Made by a program: the position numbers and the translations under genes. Of a stretch of 64,000 nt of DNA, positions 50,826 through 62,663 are shown piece after piece. A model generated the notes under the pieces. That model had not been told where the DNA came from, ran no database searches, and was given only the letters and a program-made list of their open reading frames with translations. The DNA lies in contig NZ_JBGEDP010000001.1 in NCBI RefSeq assembly GCF_041206865.1, positions 4,278,001 to 4,342,000 on the forward strand. The letters are read 5' to 3'. Numbering within the stretch: position 1 is the first letter of the stretch; each line of letters starts with the position of its first letter. The DNA is from Mycobacterium sp. HUMS_12744610 (GTDB lineage Bacteria > Actinomycetota > Actinomycetes > Mycobacteriales > Mycobacteriaceae).

Positions 50826-51422
50826 TCATCGGGTGGGCGAAATGCGCGGCTTCCACTCGGGGCGGGTGGCCTCGAAGGTCTCGATCTCGTCGAGTTTCCG
50901 CAGCGTAAGGGCTATATCGTCGAGTCCCTCGAGCAGTCGCCAGGCAGTGTGATCGTCAATCTTGAACGGCAGCACCGCCGTTCCAGCGATGATATTTCGA
51001 TCTTGAAGATTGGCAGTGATTTCCAGCCCCGGGCTCTGCTCGATGAGCTTCCAGAGCAGTTCGACGCCGTCCTGGGAAACTTCTGCCGCCAAGAGGCCCG
51101 ACTTGCCCGCGTTGCCCCGGAAAATGTCGCCGAAGCGCGAGGAGATGACGACCCGGAATCCGTAGTCCATGAGTGCCCACACCGCATGCTCGCGCGACGA
51201 GCCCGTCCCGAAATCGGGTCCGGCGACCAGAACTGAGCCCCGGTCGAAGGGGCTGAGGTTCAGCACGAAAGAGGGATCCGAGCGCCACGTGGCGAACAAC
51301 CCGTCCTCGAAGCCGGTTCGGGTGACACGCTTCAAAAAGACCGCCGGAATGATTTGGTCGGTGTCGACGTTGGAGCGCCGCAACGGCACGCCGATACCGG
51401 TATGGGTGCGAAAGGCTTCCAT
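50826..51422 (-). CDS. leuD: 3-isopropylmalate dehydratase small subunit
   Basis: 198 residues with LeuD motifs [23 protein letters not shown] and [31 protein letters not shown] (swivelling domain substrate loop). It pairs with LeuC to isomerise 2- and 3-isopropylmalate in leucine synthesis. It starts 21 bases after leuC on the same strand. Confidence 0.97.
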   Translation of the reverse strand: MEAFRTHTGIGVPLRRSNVDTDQIIPAVFLKRVTRTGFEDGLFATWRSDPSFVLNLSPFDRGSVLVAGPDFGTGSSREHAVWALMDYGFRVVISSRFGDIFRGNAGKSGLLAAEVSQDGVELLWKLIEQSPGLEITANLQDRNIIAGTAVLPFKIDDHTAWRLLEGLDDIALTLRKLDEIETFEATRPEWKPRISPTR

Positions 51423-51443
51423 GCTCGTCCCCTTGTCAGTCGT

Positions 51444-52892
51444 TCAGTTCAGGTCCGCTGGCGCGGACAATCTTCCGCGAACCGCCGTGGCCGCGGCCAC
51501 GGCCGGCGAAACCAGATGTGTGCGGCCGCCCTTGCCCTGCCGGCCTTCGAAGTTGCGGTTGGACGTCGCCGCGCACCGCTCCCCCGGCGCGAGCTGATCC
51601 GGGTTCATTCCCAGGCACATCGAGCACCCGGCCTGCCGCCATTCCGCCCCCGCTGTGGTGAAAATCTCATTCAGCCCTTCGGCTTCTGCCTGTGCGCGGA
51701 CCCGCATCGAGCCGGGCACGACGAGCATCCGAACCCCCCGGGCAATCTTGCGGCCGCGCAGCACGTCGGCCACCGCACGCAGATCTTCGATACGGCCGTT
51801 GGTGCACGACCCGACGAACACCGCATCGACCGCGATGTCGCGCATGGGAGTGCCCGGTTGAAGGTCCATGTACGCCAAGGCTTTCTCGGCGGCACGCCGA
51901 TCGCCCTCGTCGGCCAGCTGCTCGGGATCCGGGACGGTAGCGGCCAACGGCACCCCCTGGCCGGGATTGGTTCCCCAAGTGACGAACGGGCTCAACGACG
52001 TTGCATCGAGGTGTACCTCGGTGTCGAAGACGGCGCCGGGGTCCGTGCGCAGCTGCTGCCAGTACCGCATCGCGGCGTCCCAGTCCGCACCGGTCGGCGC
52101 GTGCGGCCGGCCGCGCAGGAACTCGTAGGTGGTGTCGTCCGGCGCCACCATCCCCGCCCGGGCTCCGGCCTCGATGCTCATGTTGCAGATCGTCATCCTG
52201 CCCTCCATGGACAGCGATTCGATCGCGCTGCCACGGTATTCGATGACGTGGCCCTGCCCGCCGCCCGTGCCGATCTCGGCGATCAGCGCCAGGATGACGT
52301 CTTTTGCGGCCACGCCGTGGGGCAGCCGACCATCCACGTTGACCGCCATCGTCTTGAACGGACGCAACGGCAGCGTCTGGGTGGCCAGGACGTGCTCGAC
52401 CTCCGAGGTGCCGATGCCCATGGCCAGCGCCCCGAACGCGCCGTGGGTGGAGGTGTGGCTGTCGCCACAGACGACCGTCATTCCCGGTTGCGTCAGCCCC
52501 AACTGGGGCCCGACGACGTGCACGATGCCCTGCTCGATGTCGCCCATCGGGTAGAGACGGACCCCGAATTCCTCGCAGTTGCGCCGCAATGTCTCGACCT
52601 GGGTGCGCGACACCGGATCGGCGATCGGCTTGTCGATGTCGACGGTGGGCACGTTGTGGTCCTCGGTGGCCAGCGTCAGGTCGGGCCGGCGCACCGGGCG
52701 GCCGGCCAGGCGCAGGCCGTCGAAGGCCTGGGGACTGGTCACCTCGTGCACCAGATGCAGGTCGATGTAGATCAGGTCGGGCGCCCCGCCTTGTTCTGGA
52801 CCGCCACCGGATACCACAACGTGGTCGTCCCAAACCTTTTCGGCCAGGGTGCGCGGCGTGCCCGCGTGAGCCGCCTTGATCTGTGATTCCAT
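51444..52892 (-). CDS. leuC: 3-isopropylmalate dehydratase large subunit
   Basis: 482 residues with aconitase-family motifs: [54 protein letters not shown] and [31 protein letters not shown]. The three cluster cysteines (SCTNG, CSMC) are present, so it should carry a 4Fe-4S cluster. ATG 52892 gives [26 protein letters not shown]. Diverges from the IclR gene, whose start region holds a shared palindrome. Confidence 0.97.
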   Translation of the reverse strand: MESQIKAAHAGTPRTLAEKVWDDHVVVSGGGPEQGGAPDLIYIDLHLVHEVTSPQAFDGLRLAGRPVRRPDLTLATEDHNVPTVDIDKPIADPVSRTQVETLRRNCEEFGVRLYPMGDIEQGIVHVVGPQLGLTQPGMTVVCGDSHTSTHGAFGALAMGIGTSEVEHVLATQTLPLRPFKTMAVNVDGRLPHGVAAKDVILALIAEIGTGGGQGHVIEYRGSAIESLSMEGRMTICNMSIEAGARAGMVAPDDTTYEFLRGRPHAPTGADWDAAMRYWQQLRTDPGAVFDTEVHLDATSLSPFVTWGTNPGQGVPLAATVPDPEQLADEGDRRAAEKALAYMDLQPGTPMRDIAVDAVFVGSCTNGRIEDLRAVADVLRGRKIARGVRMLVVPGSMRVRAQAEAEGLNEIFTTAGAEWRQAGCSMCLGMNPDQLAPGERCAATSNRNFEGRQGKGGRTHLVSPAVAAATAVRGRLSAPADLN

Positions 52893-52949
52893 CTCGCCCT
52901 CGTCTCGATTCGCCTCGTCCGCGCCCCGCCGCCCGATCCGGGCTGGTGA

Positions 52950-52985
52950 TCTCACTATACGAGACGCTAATATCTCTTCGTGAGA
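52950..52985. promoter_or_regulatory. Divergent leuC/IclR control region with inverted repeat
   Basis: TCTCAC (52950-52955) and GTGAGA (52980-52985) are exact complements flanking CGAGA and TCTCTTCG. On the minus strand TATAGT (52954-52959) can serve as the leuC -10. On the plus strand TAATAT (52968-52973) is an ideal -10 for the IclR gene, whose GTG at 52980 would then be the first transcribed base. The palindrome covers both promoters, as expected for an autoregulated IclR-type repressor of leuCD. Confidence 0.55.
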
Positions 52986-53681
52986 CAGCATAGCGGCATC
53001 GGCGTCCTCGACAAAGCGGTGGGCGTCCTGCACACCCTTGCCGAATCGCCATGCGGGTTAGCAGAACTCTGCGAGCGCACCGGCCTGCCCCGGGCCACCG
53101 CGTACCGGCTGGCGGCTGCCCTCGAAGTGCACCGCCTTGTGGCACGCGACGACGACGGGCGCTGGTGCCTGGGACCCGCGGTCAGCGAACTGGCGACCCG
53201 CGTGCACGATCCCCTGCTGGCCGCCGGCGCGGCCGTGCTCCCCGAACTGCGCGAGACCACCGGCGAAAGCGTCCAGCTGTACCGCCGCGAGGGCACCTCG
53301 CGCGTCTGCGTGGCCGCTCTGGAACCGGCTGCCGGCCTTCGCGATACGGTCCCGGTCGGGGCGCGGTTGCCGATGACGGCGGGATCGGGGGCCAAAGTTC
53401 TACTAGCCCATAGCGACGCGGCGACCCAGAAGTCCGTTCTGCCGATGGCGAAATTCACCGACCGGACACTGGCCGAGGTGCGCCGGCGCGGCTGGGCGCA
53501 GAGCGTCGCCGAGCGGGAGCCGGGGGTGGCCAGCGTGTCGGCTCCAGTGCGCGACGGCCGCGGGGTCGTCGTCGCCGCGATATCGGTGTCCGGGCCGATC
53601 GACCGGATCGGGCGGCGCCCCGGGGTGCGCTGGGCCGCCGACCTGCTGGCGGCCGCCGAGGCGATGACCCGTCGGCTCTGA
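52980..53681 (+). CDS. IclR family regulator of leucine genes (Rv2989 homologue)
   Basis: 233 residues: winged helix ([49 protein letters not shown]) followed by an IclR effector domain ([28 protein letters not shown]). It is divergent from leuCD, the usual arrangement of NdgR/LtbR-type regulators of leucine biosynthesis in actinobacteria. The GTG start is seven bases after a TAATAT -10, implying leaderless translation. The effector is not visible from sequence; leucine or a precursor is likely. Confidence 0.92.
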   Translation: MRQHSGIGVLDKAVGVLHTLAESPCGLAELCERTGLPRATAYRLAAALEVHRLVARDDDGRWCLGPAVSELATRVHDPLLAAGAAVLPELRETTGESVQLYRREGTSRVCVAALEPAAGLRDTVPVGARLPMTAGSGAKVLLAHSDAATQKSVLPMAKFTDRTLAEVRRRGWAQSVAEREPGVASVSAPVRDGRGVVVAAISVSGPIDRIGRRPGVRWAADLLAAAEAMTRRL

Positions 53682-53740
53682 ATCGCCGAGTGCGGACTCG
53701 CAGCGGGTTGCGCGGGCGGCGCCTGCCAGACTGACTACCC

Positions 53741-54255
53741 ATGGGAACCAATCAGCGCGCGAGCATCGTCATGTCCGAGGACGAGATCGCCGACTTCGTC
53801 GTCAAGAGCCGCACCGGCACGCTGGCCACCGTCGGCTCCGACGGCCAGCCGCACCTGACCGCCATGTGGTACGCCGTCGTCGACGGCGAGATCTGGCTGG
53901 AGACCAAAGCCAAGTCGCAGAAGGCGGTCAACCTACGGCGGGATCCGCGGGTCAGCTTCCTGATCGAGGACGGGCACCCTACGACACCCTGCGCGGCGTC
54001 TCCTTCGAGGGTGTGGCGGAGATCATCGACGACCCCGAGGTCTCCCACCGCGTGGGGGTCAGCGTGTGGGAGCGCTACACCGGCCCCTACACCGACGAGA
54101 TGAAGCCGTTCGTCGAGCAGATGATGAACAAGCGGGTGTGCGTGCGCGTCGTCCCCCGCCGCGCCCGCTCGTGGGACCACCGCAAGCTCGGCCTGCCGCA
54201 CATGCCGGTGGGCGGTTCCACCGCACCGGCCGTGCTGGGATCGGCCGGCGAGTGA
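53741..54255 (+). pseudogene. Pyridoxamine-oxidase-fold, probably F420/FMN-dependent protein, frameshifted (Rv2991 homologue)
   Basis: The first frame gives MSEDEIADFVVKSRTGTLATVGSDGQPHLTAMWYAVVDGEIWLETKAKSQKAVNLRRDPRVSFLIEDGH, a split-barrel flavin/F420-binding domain. The frame breaks at 53978: one base is missing in CACCCTAC, and adding it joins YDTLRGVSFEGVAEIIDDPEV and the rest to 54255. The restored product would be about 172 residues, close to Rv2991. With a single lost base in a gene that is otherwise in good condition, a sequencing error is as likely as inactivation. Confidence 0.8.
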
Positions 54256-54272
54256 CCGGTGAACGGTTTTTG

Positions 54273-54345
54273 TAGCCCCGATGGGATTCGAACCCACGCT
54301 ACCGCCGTGAGAGGGCGGCGTCCTAGGCCGCTAGACGACGGGGCC
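54273..54345 (-). tRNA. tRNA-Glu (anticodon CUC)
   Basis: The minus strand folds as a 73-base cloverleaf. The acceptor stem is GGCCCCG with CGGGGCU, the anticodon stem CCGCC/GGCGG encloses CUCUCAC (anticodon CUC, reading GAG), and the T-arm is GUGGGUUCGAAUCCCAU. CCA is not encoded. It lies close to tRNA-Gln and upstream of gltX, as in M. tuberculosis. Confidence 0.95.
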
Positions 54346-54443
54346 AGAACCGATCCGAGCTGCCAGCATAGCTCACCCGGCTAAGCCCACCTAATCGCTT
54401 GCGGTGAGCAGGTTTTGCTCGCATCTTCTGCTGGCATCTTTTG

Positions 54444-54515
54444 CTGGGGTACCAGGACTCGAACCTAGAATGGCTGAACCAGAATCAGCTGTGTTGCCAA
54501 TTACACCATACCCCA
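54444..54515 (-). tRNA. tRNA-Gln (anticodon CUG)
   Basis: A 72-base minus-strand cloverleaf. The acceptor stem is UGGGGUA with UACCCCA, anticodon stem GCUGA/UCAGC encloses UUCUGGU (anticodon CUG, reading CAG), and the T-arm contains GGUUCGAGUCC. CCA is not encoded. The weak first pair U1-A72 is a hallmark of tRNAs handled by the transamidation route (glutamylation by GltX, then GatCAB). Confidence 0.95.
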
Positions 54516-54663
54516 CTGTCGGCCTGAAACCGCTGGTCGGAGCGATCACGGGCGGCGCAAGCCACCCCGCGGAACCGCCGTTGCCAGCTGTTGTCGGCCT
54601 TTGTGAACCGCAGTGCAGACTACCAAAGACTTCGGGCGCATTCCGCACGCCCGTCGTTCCTAC

Positions 54664-56124
54664 CTATCCGGTGCGCGCGCCCCGCAGGCGCAGCAGGCTG
54701 CGGTCGCGGCCGAGCAGCTCCAGCGACTCGAACAGCGGCGGGCTGACCGTCGCTCCGGTGGCGGCCACCCGGATCGGGCCGAACGCCTTGCGCGGTTTGA
54801 GCCCCAGCCCCTCGATGAGCGCGCCTTTGAGCGCGTCCTCGATGTGCGTCGCCGTCCACTCCGGCACCCCGTCCAGCGCGGCCAGGGCCGCGTCCAGCAC
54901 CGCGTCGGCGTCCGGGCCGAGCTCTTTGGCGGCGGCCTTGGGGTCGAGGGCGTATTCGTCGTCGTTGAAAAACTTCAGCAGCTCCCAGGCGTCGCCGAGG
55001 ACCACGATGCGGGTCTGCACCAGCCGGGCCGCCGCGGCGAAACCGGCGTCGTCCAGGCCGGTGCGACGGCCGTGCGCGCCGAAGTAGTCGCGCAGCCGGG
55101 CGGTGAAGTCGTCGGGGTCGAGCATCCGGATGTGCTCGGCGTTCAGCGCGTCGGCCTTCTTCTGGTCGAAACGGGCCGGGTTGGAGTTGACGTCGACGAC
55201 GTCGAACGCGGCGACCATCTCCTCGAGGCTGAACAGGTCGTGGTCGTCGGCGATCGCCCAGCCGAGCAGCGCCAGGTAGTTCAGCAGCCCCTCGGGGATG
55301 AAACCCCGCTCCCGGTGGGTGAACAGGTTCGACTCCGGGTCACGCTTGGAGAGCTTCTTGGTCCCCTCCCCCAACACGGTTGGCAGGTGCGCGAATTCCG
55401 GGGTCCGCTCGGCGACGCCGATGCGGATCAGCGCCCGATAGAGCGCGAGCTGACGGGGCGTCGAGGGCAGCAGGTCCTCCCCCCGCAGCACATGGGTGAT
55501 CTTCATCAGCGCGTCGTCGCACGGGTTGACCAAGGTGTACAAGGGATCTCCGCTGGCGCGGGTCAGCGCGAAATCGGGCACGCTGCCCGCCGCGAAGGCG
55601 GTGGGCCCACGCACCAGGTCGTGCCAGCGCAGGTCCTCGTCGGGCATCCGCAGGCGCACCACGGGCTTACGGCCCTCGGCCAGGAACGCCGAGCGCTGCG
55701 CGTCGCTCAGCTGCCGGTCGAAATTGTCGTAGCCGAGCTTGGGGTTGCGGCCGGCGGCGATGTGCCGCGCCTCGACCTCCTCCGGCGTGGAGAAGGCGTA
55801 ATAGGCCTCACCAGCTTCGAGCAACCGGGCCACCACGTCGCGGTAGATGTCCTTGCGCTGCGACTGCCGGTAGGGCCCGTAGGGGCCGCCGACCTCGGGC
55901 CCCTCGTCCCAGTCGAGGCCGAGCCAGCGCAGCGCGTCGAGCAGCGCCAGATAGCTCTCCTCGGTGTCGCGCTGGGCGTCGGTGTCCTCGATGCGAAACA
56001 CGAAGGTGCCGCCGGTGTGTCGGGCATAGGCCCAGTTGAACAGGGCGGTGCGGACCATCCCGACATGCGGGGTGCCGGTGGGCGACGGGCAGAACCGGAC
56101 GCGGACGTTGGTGGTGGAGGTCAC
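54664..56124 (-). CDS. gltX: Glutamyl-tRNA synthetase
   Basis: 486 residues, class I synthetase: [22 protein letters not shown] carries the HIGH-type motif, and KKLSKRD is the KMSKS-type loop; [10 protein letters not shown] binds glutamate. Mycobacteria lack GlnRS, so this enzyme is expected to charge both tRNA-Glu and tRNA-Gln with glutamate. The GTG start at 56124 overlaps the stop of the FAH-family gene (GTGA). Confidence 0.97.
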   Translation of the reverse strand: MTSTTNVRVRFCPSPTGTPHVGMVRTALFNWAYARHTGGTFVFRIEDTDAQRDTEESYLALLDALRWLGLDWDEGPEVGGPYGPYRQSQRKDIYRDVVARLLEAGEAYYAFSTPEEVEARHIAAGRNPKLGYDNFDRQLSDAQRSAFLAEGRKPVVRLRMPDEDLRWHDLVRGPTAFAAGSVPDFALTRASGDPLYTLVNPCDDALMKITHVLRGEDLLPSTPRQLALYRALIRIGVAERTPEFAHLPTVLGEGTKKLSKRDPESNLFTHRERGFIPEGLLNYLALLGWAIADDHDLFSLEEMVAAFDVVDVNSNPARFDQKKADALNAEHIRMLDPDDFTARLRDYFGAHGRRTGLDDAGFAAAARLVQTRIVVLGDAWELLKFFNDDEYALDPKAAAKELGPDADAVLDAALAALDGVPEWTATHIEDALKGALIEGLGLKPRKAFGPIRVAATGATVSPPLFESLELLGRDRSLLRLRGARTG

Positions 56125-56927
56125 GACTTTCCTTTGCGGACTACGGGATTGCTCAGCGTGCCGATTCCCTCGATGGTGACCGAGACGGTGTCGCCGTCCT
56201 CGATGGGACCCACACCCGCGGGCGTCCCGGTGAGGATCAGGTCGCCGGGCAGCAACGTCATCACGGCCGAGATCCATTCCACGGTGGCGCCGATGTCATG
56301 GATCATCAGCGAGGTTCGGCTGTGTTGCTTGGTCTCCCCGTTGACCTCGGTGCGCAGTTCGAGGTCGGCCGGGTCCAGCGGTGTGAGATCGGTGACGATC
56401 CAGGGCCCGATCGGGCAGAAGGTGTCGTGCCCCTTGGCCCGGGTCCACTGGCCGTCGGCCTGCTGCTGGTCGCGCGCCGAGACGTCGTTTCCGATGGTGT
56501 AGCCGAGAATGTTCTCGGCGGCCTTGGCGGCCGGGACGTCCTTGCAGGCCCGGCCGATGACCACCGCCAACTCGCCCTCGAAGTGCACCGGTGATGCGTT
56601 GGCCGGCAGGCGAATCGGCACGTTCGGTCCGATGATCGCCGTGCTGGGCTTGAGAAAGATCACCGGGTTTGCCGGCGCGGGGCCGGTCATGTTGCTCATC
56701 TCCGCGACGTGGTCGGCGTAGTTCTTGCCGACGCAGACCACCTTGCTGGCCAGGATCGGCGCCAGCAGCCGGACGTCGGCCAGCGGCCACGACCGGCCGG
56801 TGAAGGTCGGCGTGCCGAACGGGTGCTCGGCGATCTCGCGGACAATCATTCCGGCGGGGTCGTCGGGGTCACCCTCGATGCTGACGAAGGCGACGCCGTC
56901 GGGGCTGGCGATTCGACCAAGGCGCAT
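56121..56927 (-). CDS. Fumarylacetoacetate hydrolase family protein (Rv2993c homologue)
   Basis: 268 residues with FAH signatures: [49 protein letters not shown] and [14 protein letters not shown], giving the three acidic metal ligands, and [15 protein letters not shown] near the end. Relatives open or decarboxylate C-C bonds of catechol-pathway diketo acids; the substrate is unproven. Overlaps gltX by four bases, probably one transcript. Confidence 0.92.
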   Translation of the reverse strand: MRLGRIASPDGVAFVSIEGDPDDPAGMIVREIAEHPFGTPTFTGRSWPLADVRLLAPILASKVVCVGKNYADHVAEMSNMTGPAPANPVIFLKPSTAIIGPNVPIRLPANASPVHFEGELAVVIGRACKDVPAAKAAENILGYTIGNDVSARDQQQADGQWTRAKGHDTFCPIGPWIVTDLTPLDPADLELRTEVNGETKQHSRTSLMIHDIGATVEWISAVMTLLPGDLILTGTPAGVGPIEDGDTVSVTIEGIGTLSNPVVRKGKS

Positions 56928-56937
56928 TCGCTTGAGC

Positions 56938-56980
56938 CTAGTGACGATCGCGAGCGCGGCGCAGCCGGGCGTGGCGCGCC
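56938..56980. repeat. Single diverged relative of the 59-bp fpg-rnc repeat
   Basis: CTAGTGACGATCGCGAGCG followed by CGGC-GCA-GCCGGGCG aligns with the start and hairpin of the tandem unit at 24947 (CTAGTGATGATCGCAAGCG, then CGGC-AAA-GCCGGGCG), with most of about 40 bases shared. It also sits just upstream of a minus-strand start codon. The element is therefore dispersed in the genome. Confidence 0.65.
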
Positions 56981-57032
56981 CTCGGGCCTGCGCTTTCGGA
57001 GACGTCCCAGCCGCGTGTGTAACCATGGGCAG

Positions 57033-58334
57033 ATGCCGACCGAGCCGGGGTCTACGGGCCAACTCAGTGCAGGCGCCCGATGGTCGATCATGGCCATTTC
57101 TCTGGGGGTGACGGCGAGTTCGTTCCTGTTCATCAACGGCATCGCCTTTTTGATCCCGTCGCTGCAGGCTGCCTATGGGATCCCGCTGACCGAGGCGAGT
57201 CTGCTGTCGTCGATGCCCAGCTGGGGCATGGTCGTCACGCTGGTGCTCTGGGGCTACGTGCTGGACCGCGTCGGCGAGCGCATCGTGCTGACCGCGGGTT
57301 CGGCGCTGACGGCGCTGGCGGGTTATTCCGCGGCGTCGGTTCATTCGATGTTCTTGACCGGCATGTACCTGTTCCTCGGCGGCATGGCCGCCGCGAGCTG
57401 CAACAGCGCCGGCGGACGGCTGGTGTCCGCGTGGTTCCCGCCGCACCAGCGCGGCCTGGCCATGGGCATCCGCCAAACCGCTCAGCCGCTGGGAATCGCC
57501 TTGGGCGCGATGGTGATTCCCGAGCTCGCCGAACACGGCCCGCGATCGGGCCTGATGTTCCCGGCCTTCGCGTGCACGATGGCTGCGGTGGCCGCGGCCA
57601 TCGGGATCGTCGACCCGCCGCGAAAGTCCCGGCAGGCGGCCACCGATCAGGAGTTGGTCAGCCCCTACCGGGGGTCGCTGATGCTGCCGCGCATCCACGC
57701 GGTGGCCGGTCTGCTGATGATGCCGCAGACGGTCACCGTGACGTTCATGCTGGTGTGGCTGATCAACAACCTGCACTGGTCCATCGCGGGCGCCGGCGCC
57801 ATGGTCACCGTCTCGCAGCTCCTGGGCGCCGCGGGCCGCATCATGGTGGGCCGCTGGTCGGACCGGATCGGCTCACGGATGCGGCCGGTCCGCATCATCG
57901 CCGGTGCGGCCGCGGTGACCCTGTTCCTGCTCACGTGGGCCGATCACCTGAACTCGGCCTACCAGGTGCCGCTCATGATCGCCATCTCGGTGCTCGCGGT
58001 GCTCGACAACGGGCTGGAGGCGACCGCGATCACCGAGTTCGCCGGGCCGTTCTGGAGCGGCCGCGCCCTGGGCATCCAGAACACCACGCAGCGGCTGATG
58101 GCGGCCGCCGCGCCACCGATGTTCGGTGCGCTGATCACGGCGTCGAAGTATCCCGTCGCCTGGGCCCTGTGTGGCGTGTTCCCGTTGCTGGCGGTGCCGT
58201 TGGTGCCTGTACGCCTCCTCCCGCCCGGGCTGGAGCCTAGAGCGCGGCGGCAATCCGTTCGCCGACTTCGCCGGTGGAGCGCCGTTCGTTCCCGCGGGTC
58301 GACAGATAGGCCGCGACGGCCCGATCGACTCTGA
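57033..58334 (+). CDS. Major facilitator superfamily transporter (Rv2994 homologue)
   Basis: 433 residues with about 12 membrane helices. MFS signatures are [19 protein letters not shown] after helix 2 and [15 protein letters not shown] after helix 8, and helix 5 has the [16 protein letters not shown] pattern of organic-acid porters. Substrate unknown. The last 33 residues are arginine-rich and overlap the 3' end of leuB by 98 bases on the other strand. ATG 57033 begins a short hydrophilic leader before helix 1. Confidence 0.92.
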   Translation: MPTEPGSTGQLSAGARWSIMAISLGVTASSFLFINGIAFLIPSLQAAYGIPLTEASLLSSMPSWGMVVTLVLWGYVLDRVGERIVLTAGSALTALAGYSAASVHSMFLTGMYLFLGGMAAASCNSAGGRLVSAWFPPHQRGLAMGIRQTAQPLGIALGAMVIPELAEHGPRSGLMFPAFACTMAAVAAAIGIVDPPRKSRQAATDQELVSPYRGSLMLPRIHAVAGLLMMPQTVTVTFMLVWLINNLHWSIAGAGAMVTVSQLLGAAGRIMVGRWSDRIGSRMRPVRIIAGAAAVTLFLLTWADHLNSAYQVPLMIAISVLAVLDNGLEATAITEFAGPFWSGRALGIQNTTQRLMAAAAPPMFGALITASKYPVAWALCGVFPLLAVPLVPVRLLPPGLEPRARRQSVRRLRRWSAVRSRGSTDRPRRPDRL

Positions 58335-59247
58335 GGGCAGCGTCGTTCTCCCCCAGGTGGGCCAGCAGCAGCGCCACCGACATGATCGCCGCGGTCGGGT
58401 CCGCGATCCCCTGCCCGGCGATGTCCGGCGCGCTACCGTGCACGGGCTCGAACATCGACGGGTTGGCGCGGGTGGCGTCGATGTTTCCGCTGGCCGCCAG
58501 GCCGATTCCGCCGCACACCGCCGCGGCCAGGTCGGTGATGATGTCGCCGAACAGGTTGTCGGTGACGATCACGTCGAAGCGCCCCGGATCGGTGACCAGG
58601 AAGATGGTGGCGGCGTCGACGTGTAGATAGGCCACCTCCACGTCGGGGTATTCCGCGCCGACCTCGGCCACGATCCGCGACCACAACTTGCCGGCGAACG
58701 CCAGCACGTTGGTCTTGTGCACCAGCGTGAGGTGCTTGCGCCGCCGCCGGGCGCGTTCGAACGCGTCGACGACGACGCGACGCACCCCGAACGCGGTGTT
58801 CAGGCTCACCTCGGTGGCCACCTCGTGGGGCGTTCCGGCGCGGATCGCGCCGCCGGTGCCGGTGTAGGGCCCCTCGGTTCCCTCGCGCACCACCACGAAA
58901 TCGATCTGCGGGTTTCCGGCGAGCGGGCTGCGCACGCCCGGAAAGAGCCGGGACGGCCGCAGGTTGACGTGGTGGTCGAGCTCGAAGCGCATGCGCAGCA
59001 ACAGCCCCCGCTCCAGCACGCCGCTGGGCACCGACGGGTCGCCGATCGCCCCGAGCAGGATGGCGTCGTGCTGGCGCAGTTCGGCCAGCACCGATTCCGG
59101 CAGCAGTTCGCCGGTGGCGTGATAACGCCGGGCACCCAGGTCGTAGTCGGTCTTCTGCACGCCGGGCAGGACCGCGTCGAGCACCTTGACCGCCTCGTCC
59201 ACCACCTCGGGACCGATCCCGTCGCCGGCGATGACGGCGAGCTTCAT
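58237..59247 (-). CDS. leuB: 3-isopropylmalate dehydrogenase
   Basis: 336 residues starting [23 protein letters not shown], with [22 protein letters not shown] (substrate arginines) and the family signature in [29 protein letters not shown]. It oxidatively decarboxylates 3-isopropylmalate in leucine synthesis using NAD+. It starts seven bases after serA, so the two are co-transcribed. Confidence 0.97.
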   Translation of the reverse strand: MKLAVIAGDGIGPEVVDEAVKVLDAVLPGVQKTDYDLGARRYHATGELLPESVLAELRQHDAILLGAIGDPSVPSGVLERGLLLRMRFELDHHVNLRPSRLFPGVRSPLAGNPQIDFVVVREGTEGPYTGTGGAIRAGTPHEVATEVSLNTAFGVRRVVVDAFERARRRRKHLTLVHKTNVLAFAGKLWSRIVAEVGAEYPDVEVAYLHVDAATIFLVTDPGRFDVIVTDNLFGDIITDLAAAVCGGIGLAASGNIDATRANPSMFEPVHGSAPDIAGQGIADPTAAIMSVALLLAHLGENDAALRVDRAVAAYLSTRGNERRSTGEVGERIAAAL

Positions 59248-59254
59248 GCGCGCC

Positions 59255-60841
59255 TCACGACAGGTCGACCACTTCGAGTTTGTTGGCGGTCACGGCGGCC
59301 GCGATCGCCGAGCGCACCTCCGCGGGGACGTCCCGGTCCAGCCGCAGCAGGATGGTCGCTCCCGGCCCCTCGGCGTCCTCGGAGAGCTGCGCGGCCTGGA
59401 TGTTCACCCCGGCGCCACCGAGCAGGGTGCCGATCTTGCCCAGCGCCCCGGGCTGGTCGACGTAGTTGATCACCAGGTTGGTGCCCTCGGCGCGCAGGTC
59501 GAAGTTGCGGCCGTTGATCTGCACGATCTTCTCGGTCAGCAGCGGGCCCGAGAGCGTGCCGGCCACGTTGACGGTCGAGCCGTCCGGGCCGACCGCCCGC
59601 ACGTCGACGAGGCTGCGGTGGTTGGGGCTCTCCGAGGCCTTCGTGATCTCGGCGGTCACGCCGCGTTCCTCGGCCAGCGCGGGCGCGTTGACGAACGTCA
59701 CGGTGTCCTCGATGACCGCCGAGAACAACCCGCGCAGCGCCGAAAGCCGCAGCACGTCGACGTCTTCGGCGGCCAGCTCGCCGCGCACCTGCACCGACAC
59801 CGACGCCGGCAGGCCGCTGGACAGGGCGGCGGCCAGCACCCCCAGCTTGCGCACCAGGTCCAGCCAGGGCGCGACCTCCTCGTTGACCGCGCCGCCGCCG
59901 ACGTTGACCGCGTCGGGGACGAACTCCCCGGCCAGCGCCAGCTTGACGCTCGCCGCGACGTCGGTGCCGGCCCGATCCTGGGCCTCGGCCGTGGACGCGC
60001 CCAGGTGCGGCGTCACCACCACCTGCGGCAGCTCGAACAGCGGGCTCTCGGTGCACGGCTCCTTGGCGAAGACGTCGAGCCCGGCGCCGCGGACGTGGCC
60101 GCTGACGATGGCCTCGGCGAGCGCGGCCTCGTCCACCAGGCCGCCGCGCGCGGCGTTGACGATGATGACACCCGGCTTGGTCTTGGCCAGCGCCTCCTTG
60201 CCGATCAGCCCCGCCGTCTCGGGCGTCTTGGGCAGGTGCACCGAGATGAAGTCGGCGCGGGCCAGCAGGTCGTCCAGCGACAGCAGTTCGATGCCCAACT
60301 GCGCGGCGCGGGCCGCCGACACGTAGGGGTCGTAGGCGACCAGGTGCGCCCCGAAGGCCGCGAGCCGTTGGGCGACCAGTTGCCCGATCCGGCCCAGCCC
60401 GACGATGCCGGCGGTCTTGCCGAGAATCTCGGTGCCGGAGAACGACGACCGCTTCCAGGTGTGGGCGCGCAGGGAGGCGTCGGCGGCCGGGATCTGGCGG
60501 GCCGCGGCCAGCAGCAGGGCCATGGCGTGCTCGGCGGCGCTGTGGATGTTGGACGTCGGGGCGTTGACCACCAGCACCCCGCGCTCGGTGGCGGCATCGA
60601 CGTCGACGTTGTCCAGCCCCACCCCGGCGCGGGCCACGATCTTCAGCTTGGGGGCCGCCGCCAGCACCTCGGCGTCGACCGTGGTGGCCGAGCGCACCAG
60701 CAGCGCGTCGGCCTCCCCCACCGCGGCCAACAGCTTCTCCCGGTCGGGCCCGTCCACCCAGCGCACCTCGACCTGGTCCCCGAGCGCGGCGACGGTGGAT
60801 TGGGCGAGTTTGTCGGCGATCAATACAACAGGCAGGTTCAC
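59255..60841 (-). CDS. serA: D-3-phosphoglycerate dehydrogenase
   Basis: 528 residues: NAD domain with [20 protein letters not shown], catalytic [14 protein letters not shown] (Arg), a Glu in the following strand and the [18 protein letters not shown] histidine. These are followed by an intervening ASB-like domain and a C-terminal ACT domain ([27 protein letters not shown]) that senses serine. It begins serine synthesis. Type I length matches SerA1 of M. tuberculosis. Upstream of leuB. Confidence 0.97.
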   Translation of the reverse strand: MNLPVVLIADKLAQSTVAALGDQVEVRWVDGPDREKLLAAVGEADALLVRSATTVDAEVLAAAPKLKIVARAGVGLDNVDVDAATERGVLVVNAPTSNIHSAAEHAMALLLAAARQIPAADASLRAHTWKRSSFSGTEILGKTAGIVGLGRIGQLVAQRLAAFGAHLVAYDPYVSAARAAQLGIELLSLDDLLARADFISVHLPKTPETAGLIGKEALAKTKPGVIIVNAARGGLVDEAALAEAIVSGHVRGAGLDVFAKEPCTESPLFELPQVVVTPHLGASTAEAQDRAGTDVAASVKLALAGEFVPDAVNVGGGAVNEEVAPWLDLVRKLGVLAAALSSGLPASVSVQVRGELAAEDVDVLRLSALRGLFSAVIEDTVTFVNAPALAEERGVTAEITKASESPNHRSLVDVRAVGPDGSTVNVAGTLSGPLLTEKIVQINGRNFDLRAEGTNLVINYVDQPGALGKIGTLLGGAGVNIQAAQLSEDAEGPGATILLRLDRDVPAEVRSAIAAAVTANKLEVVDLS

Positions 60842-60978
60842 GCGGCCAGCCTATCGGCTGCGGTTTTCACCGGCGGCGGACGGTCGGCGCATCGTCGCGC
60901 GTGACGCCCACACCCAATGGCTTACATGCGGCGCCAATACCTTTCGCGACGGCATGTTGCCGGGGCCACCCTCGTGCC

Positions 60979-60984
60979 TATGCT
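60979..60984 (+). promoter_or_regulatory. -10 element giving a leaderless wrbA-like mRNA
   Basis: TATGCT fits TANNNT and is followed by exactly six bases before the GTG at 60991, so transcription should start on the start codon itself. No Shine-Dalgarno sequence is present, supporting leaderless translation. Confidence 0.55.
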
Positions 60985-60990
60985 GTTGCG

Positions 60991-62663
<1,673 letters not shown>

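Noticed and set aside
54273-54515. tRNA genes considered as an integration site for a mobile element
   Set aside because: No integrase and no duplicated tRNA 3' end was seen, and flanking genes are in their normal mycobacterial order.
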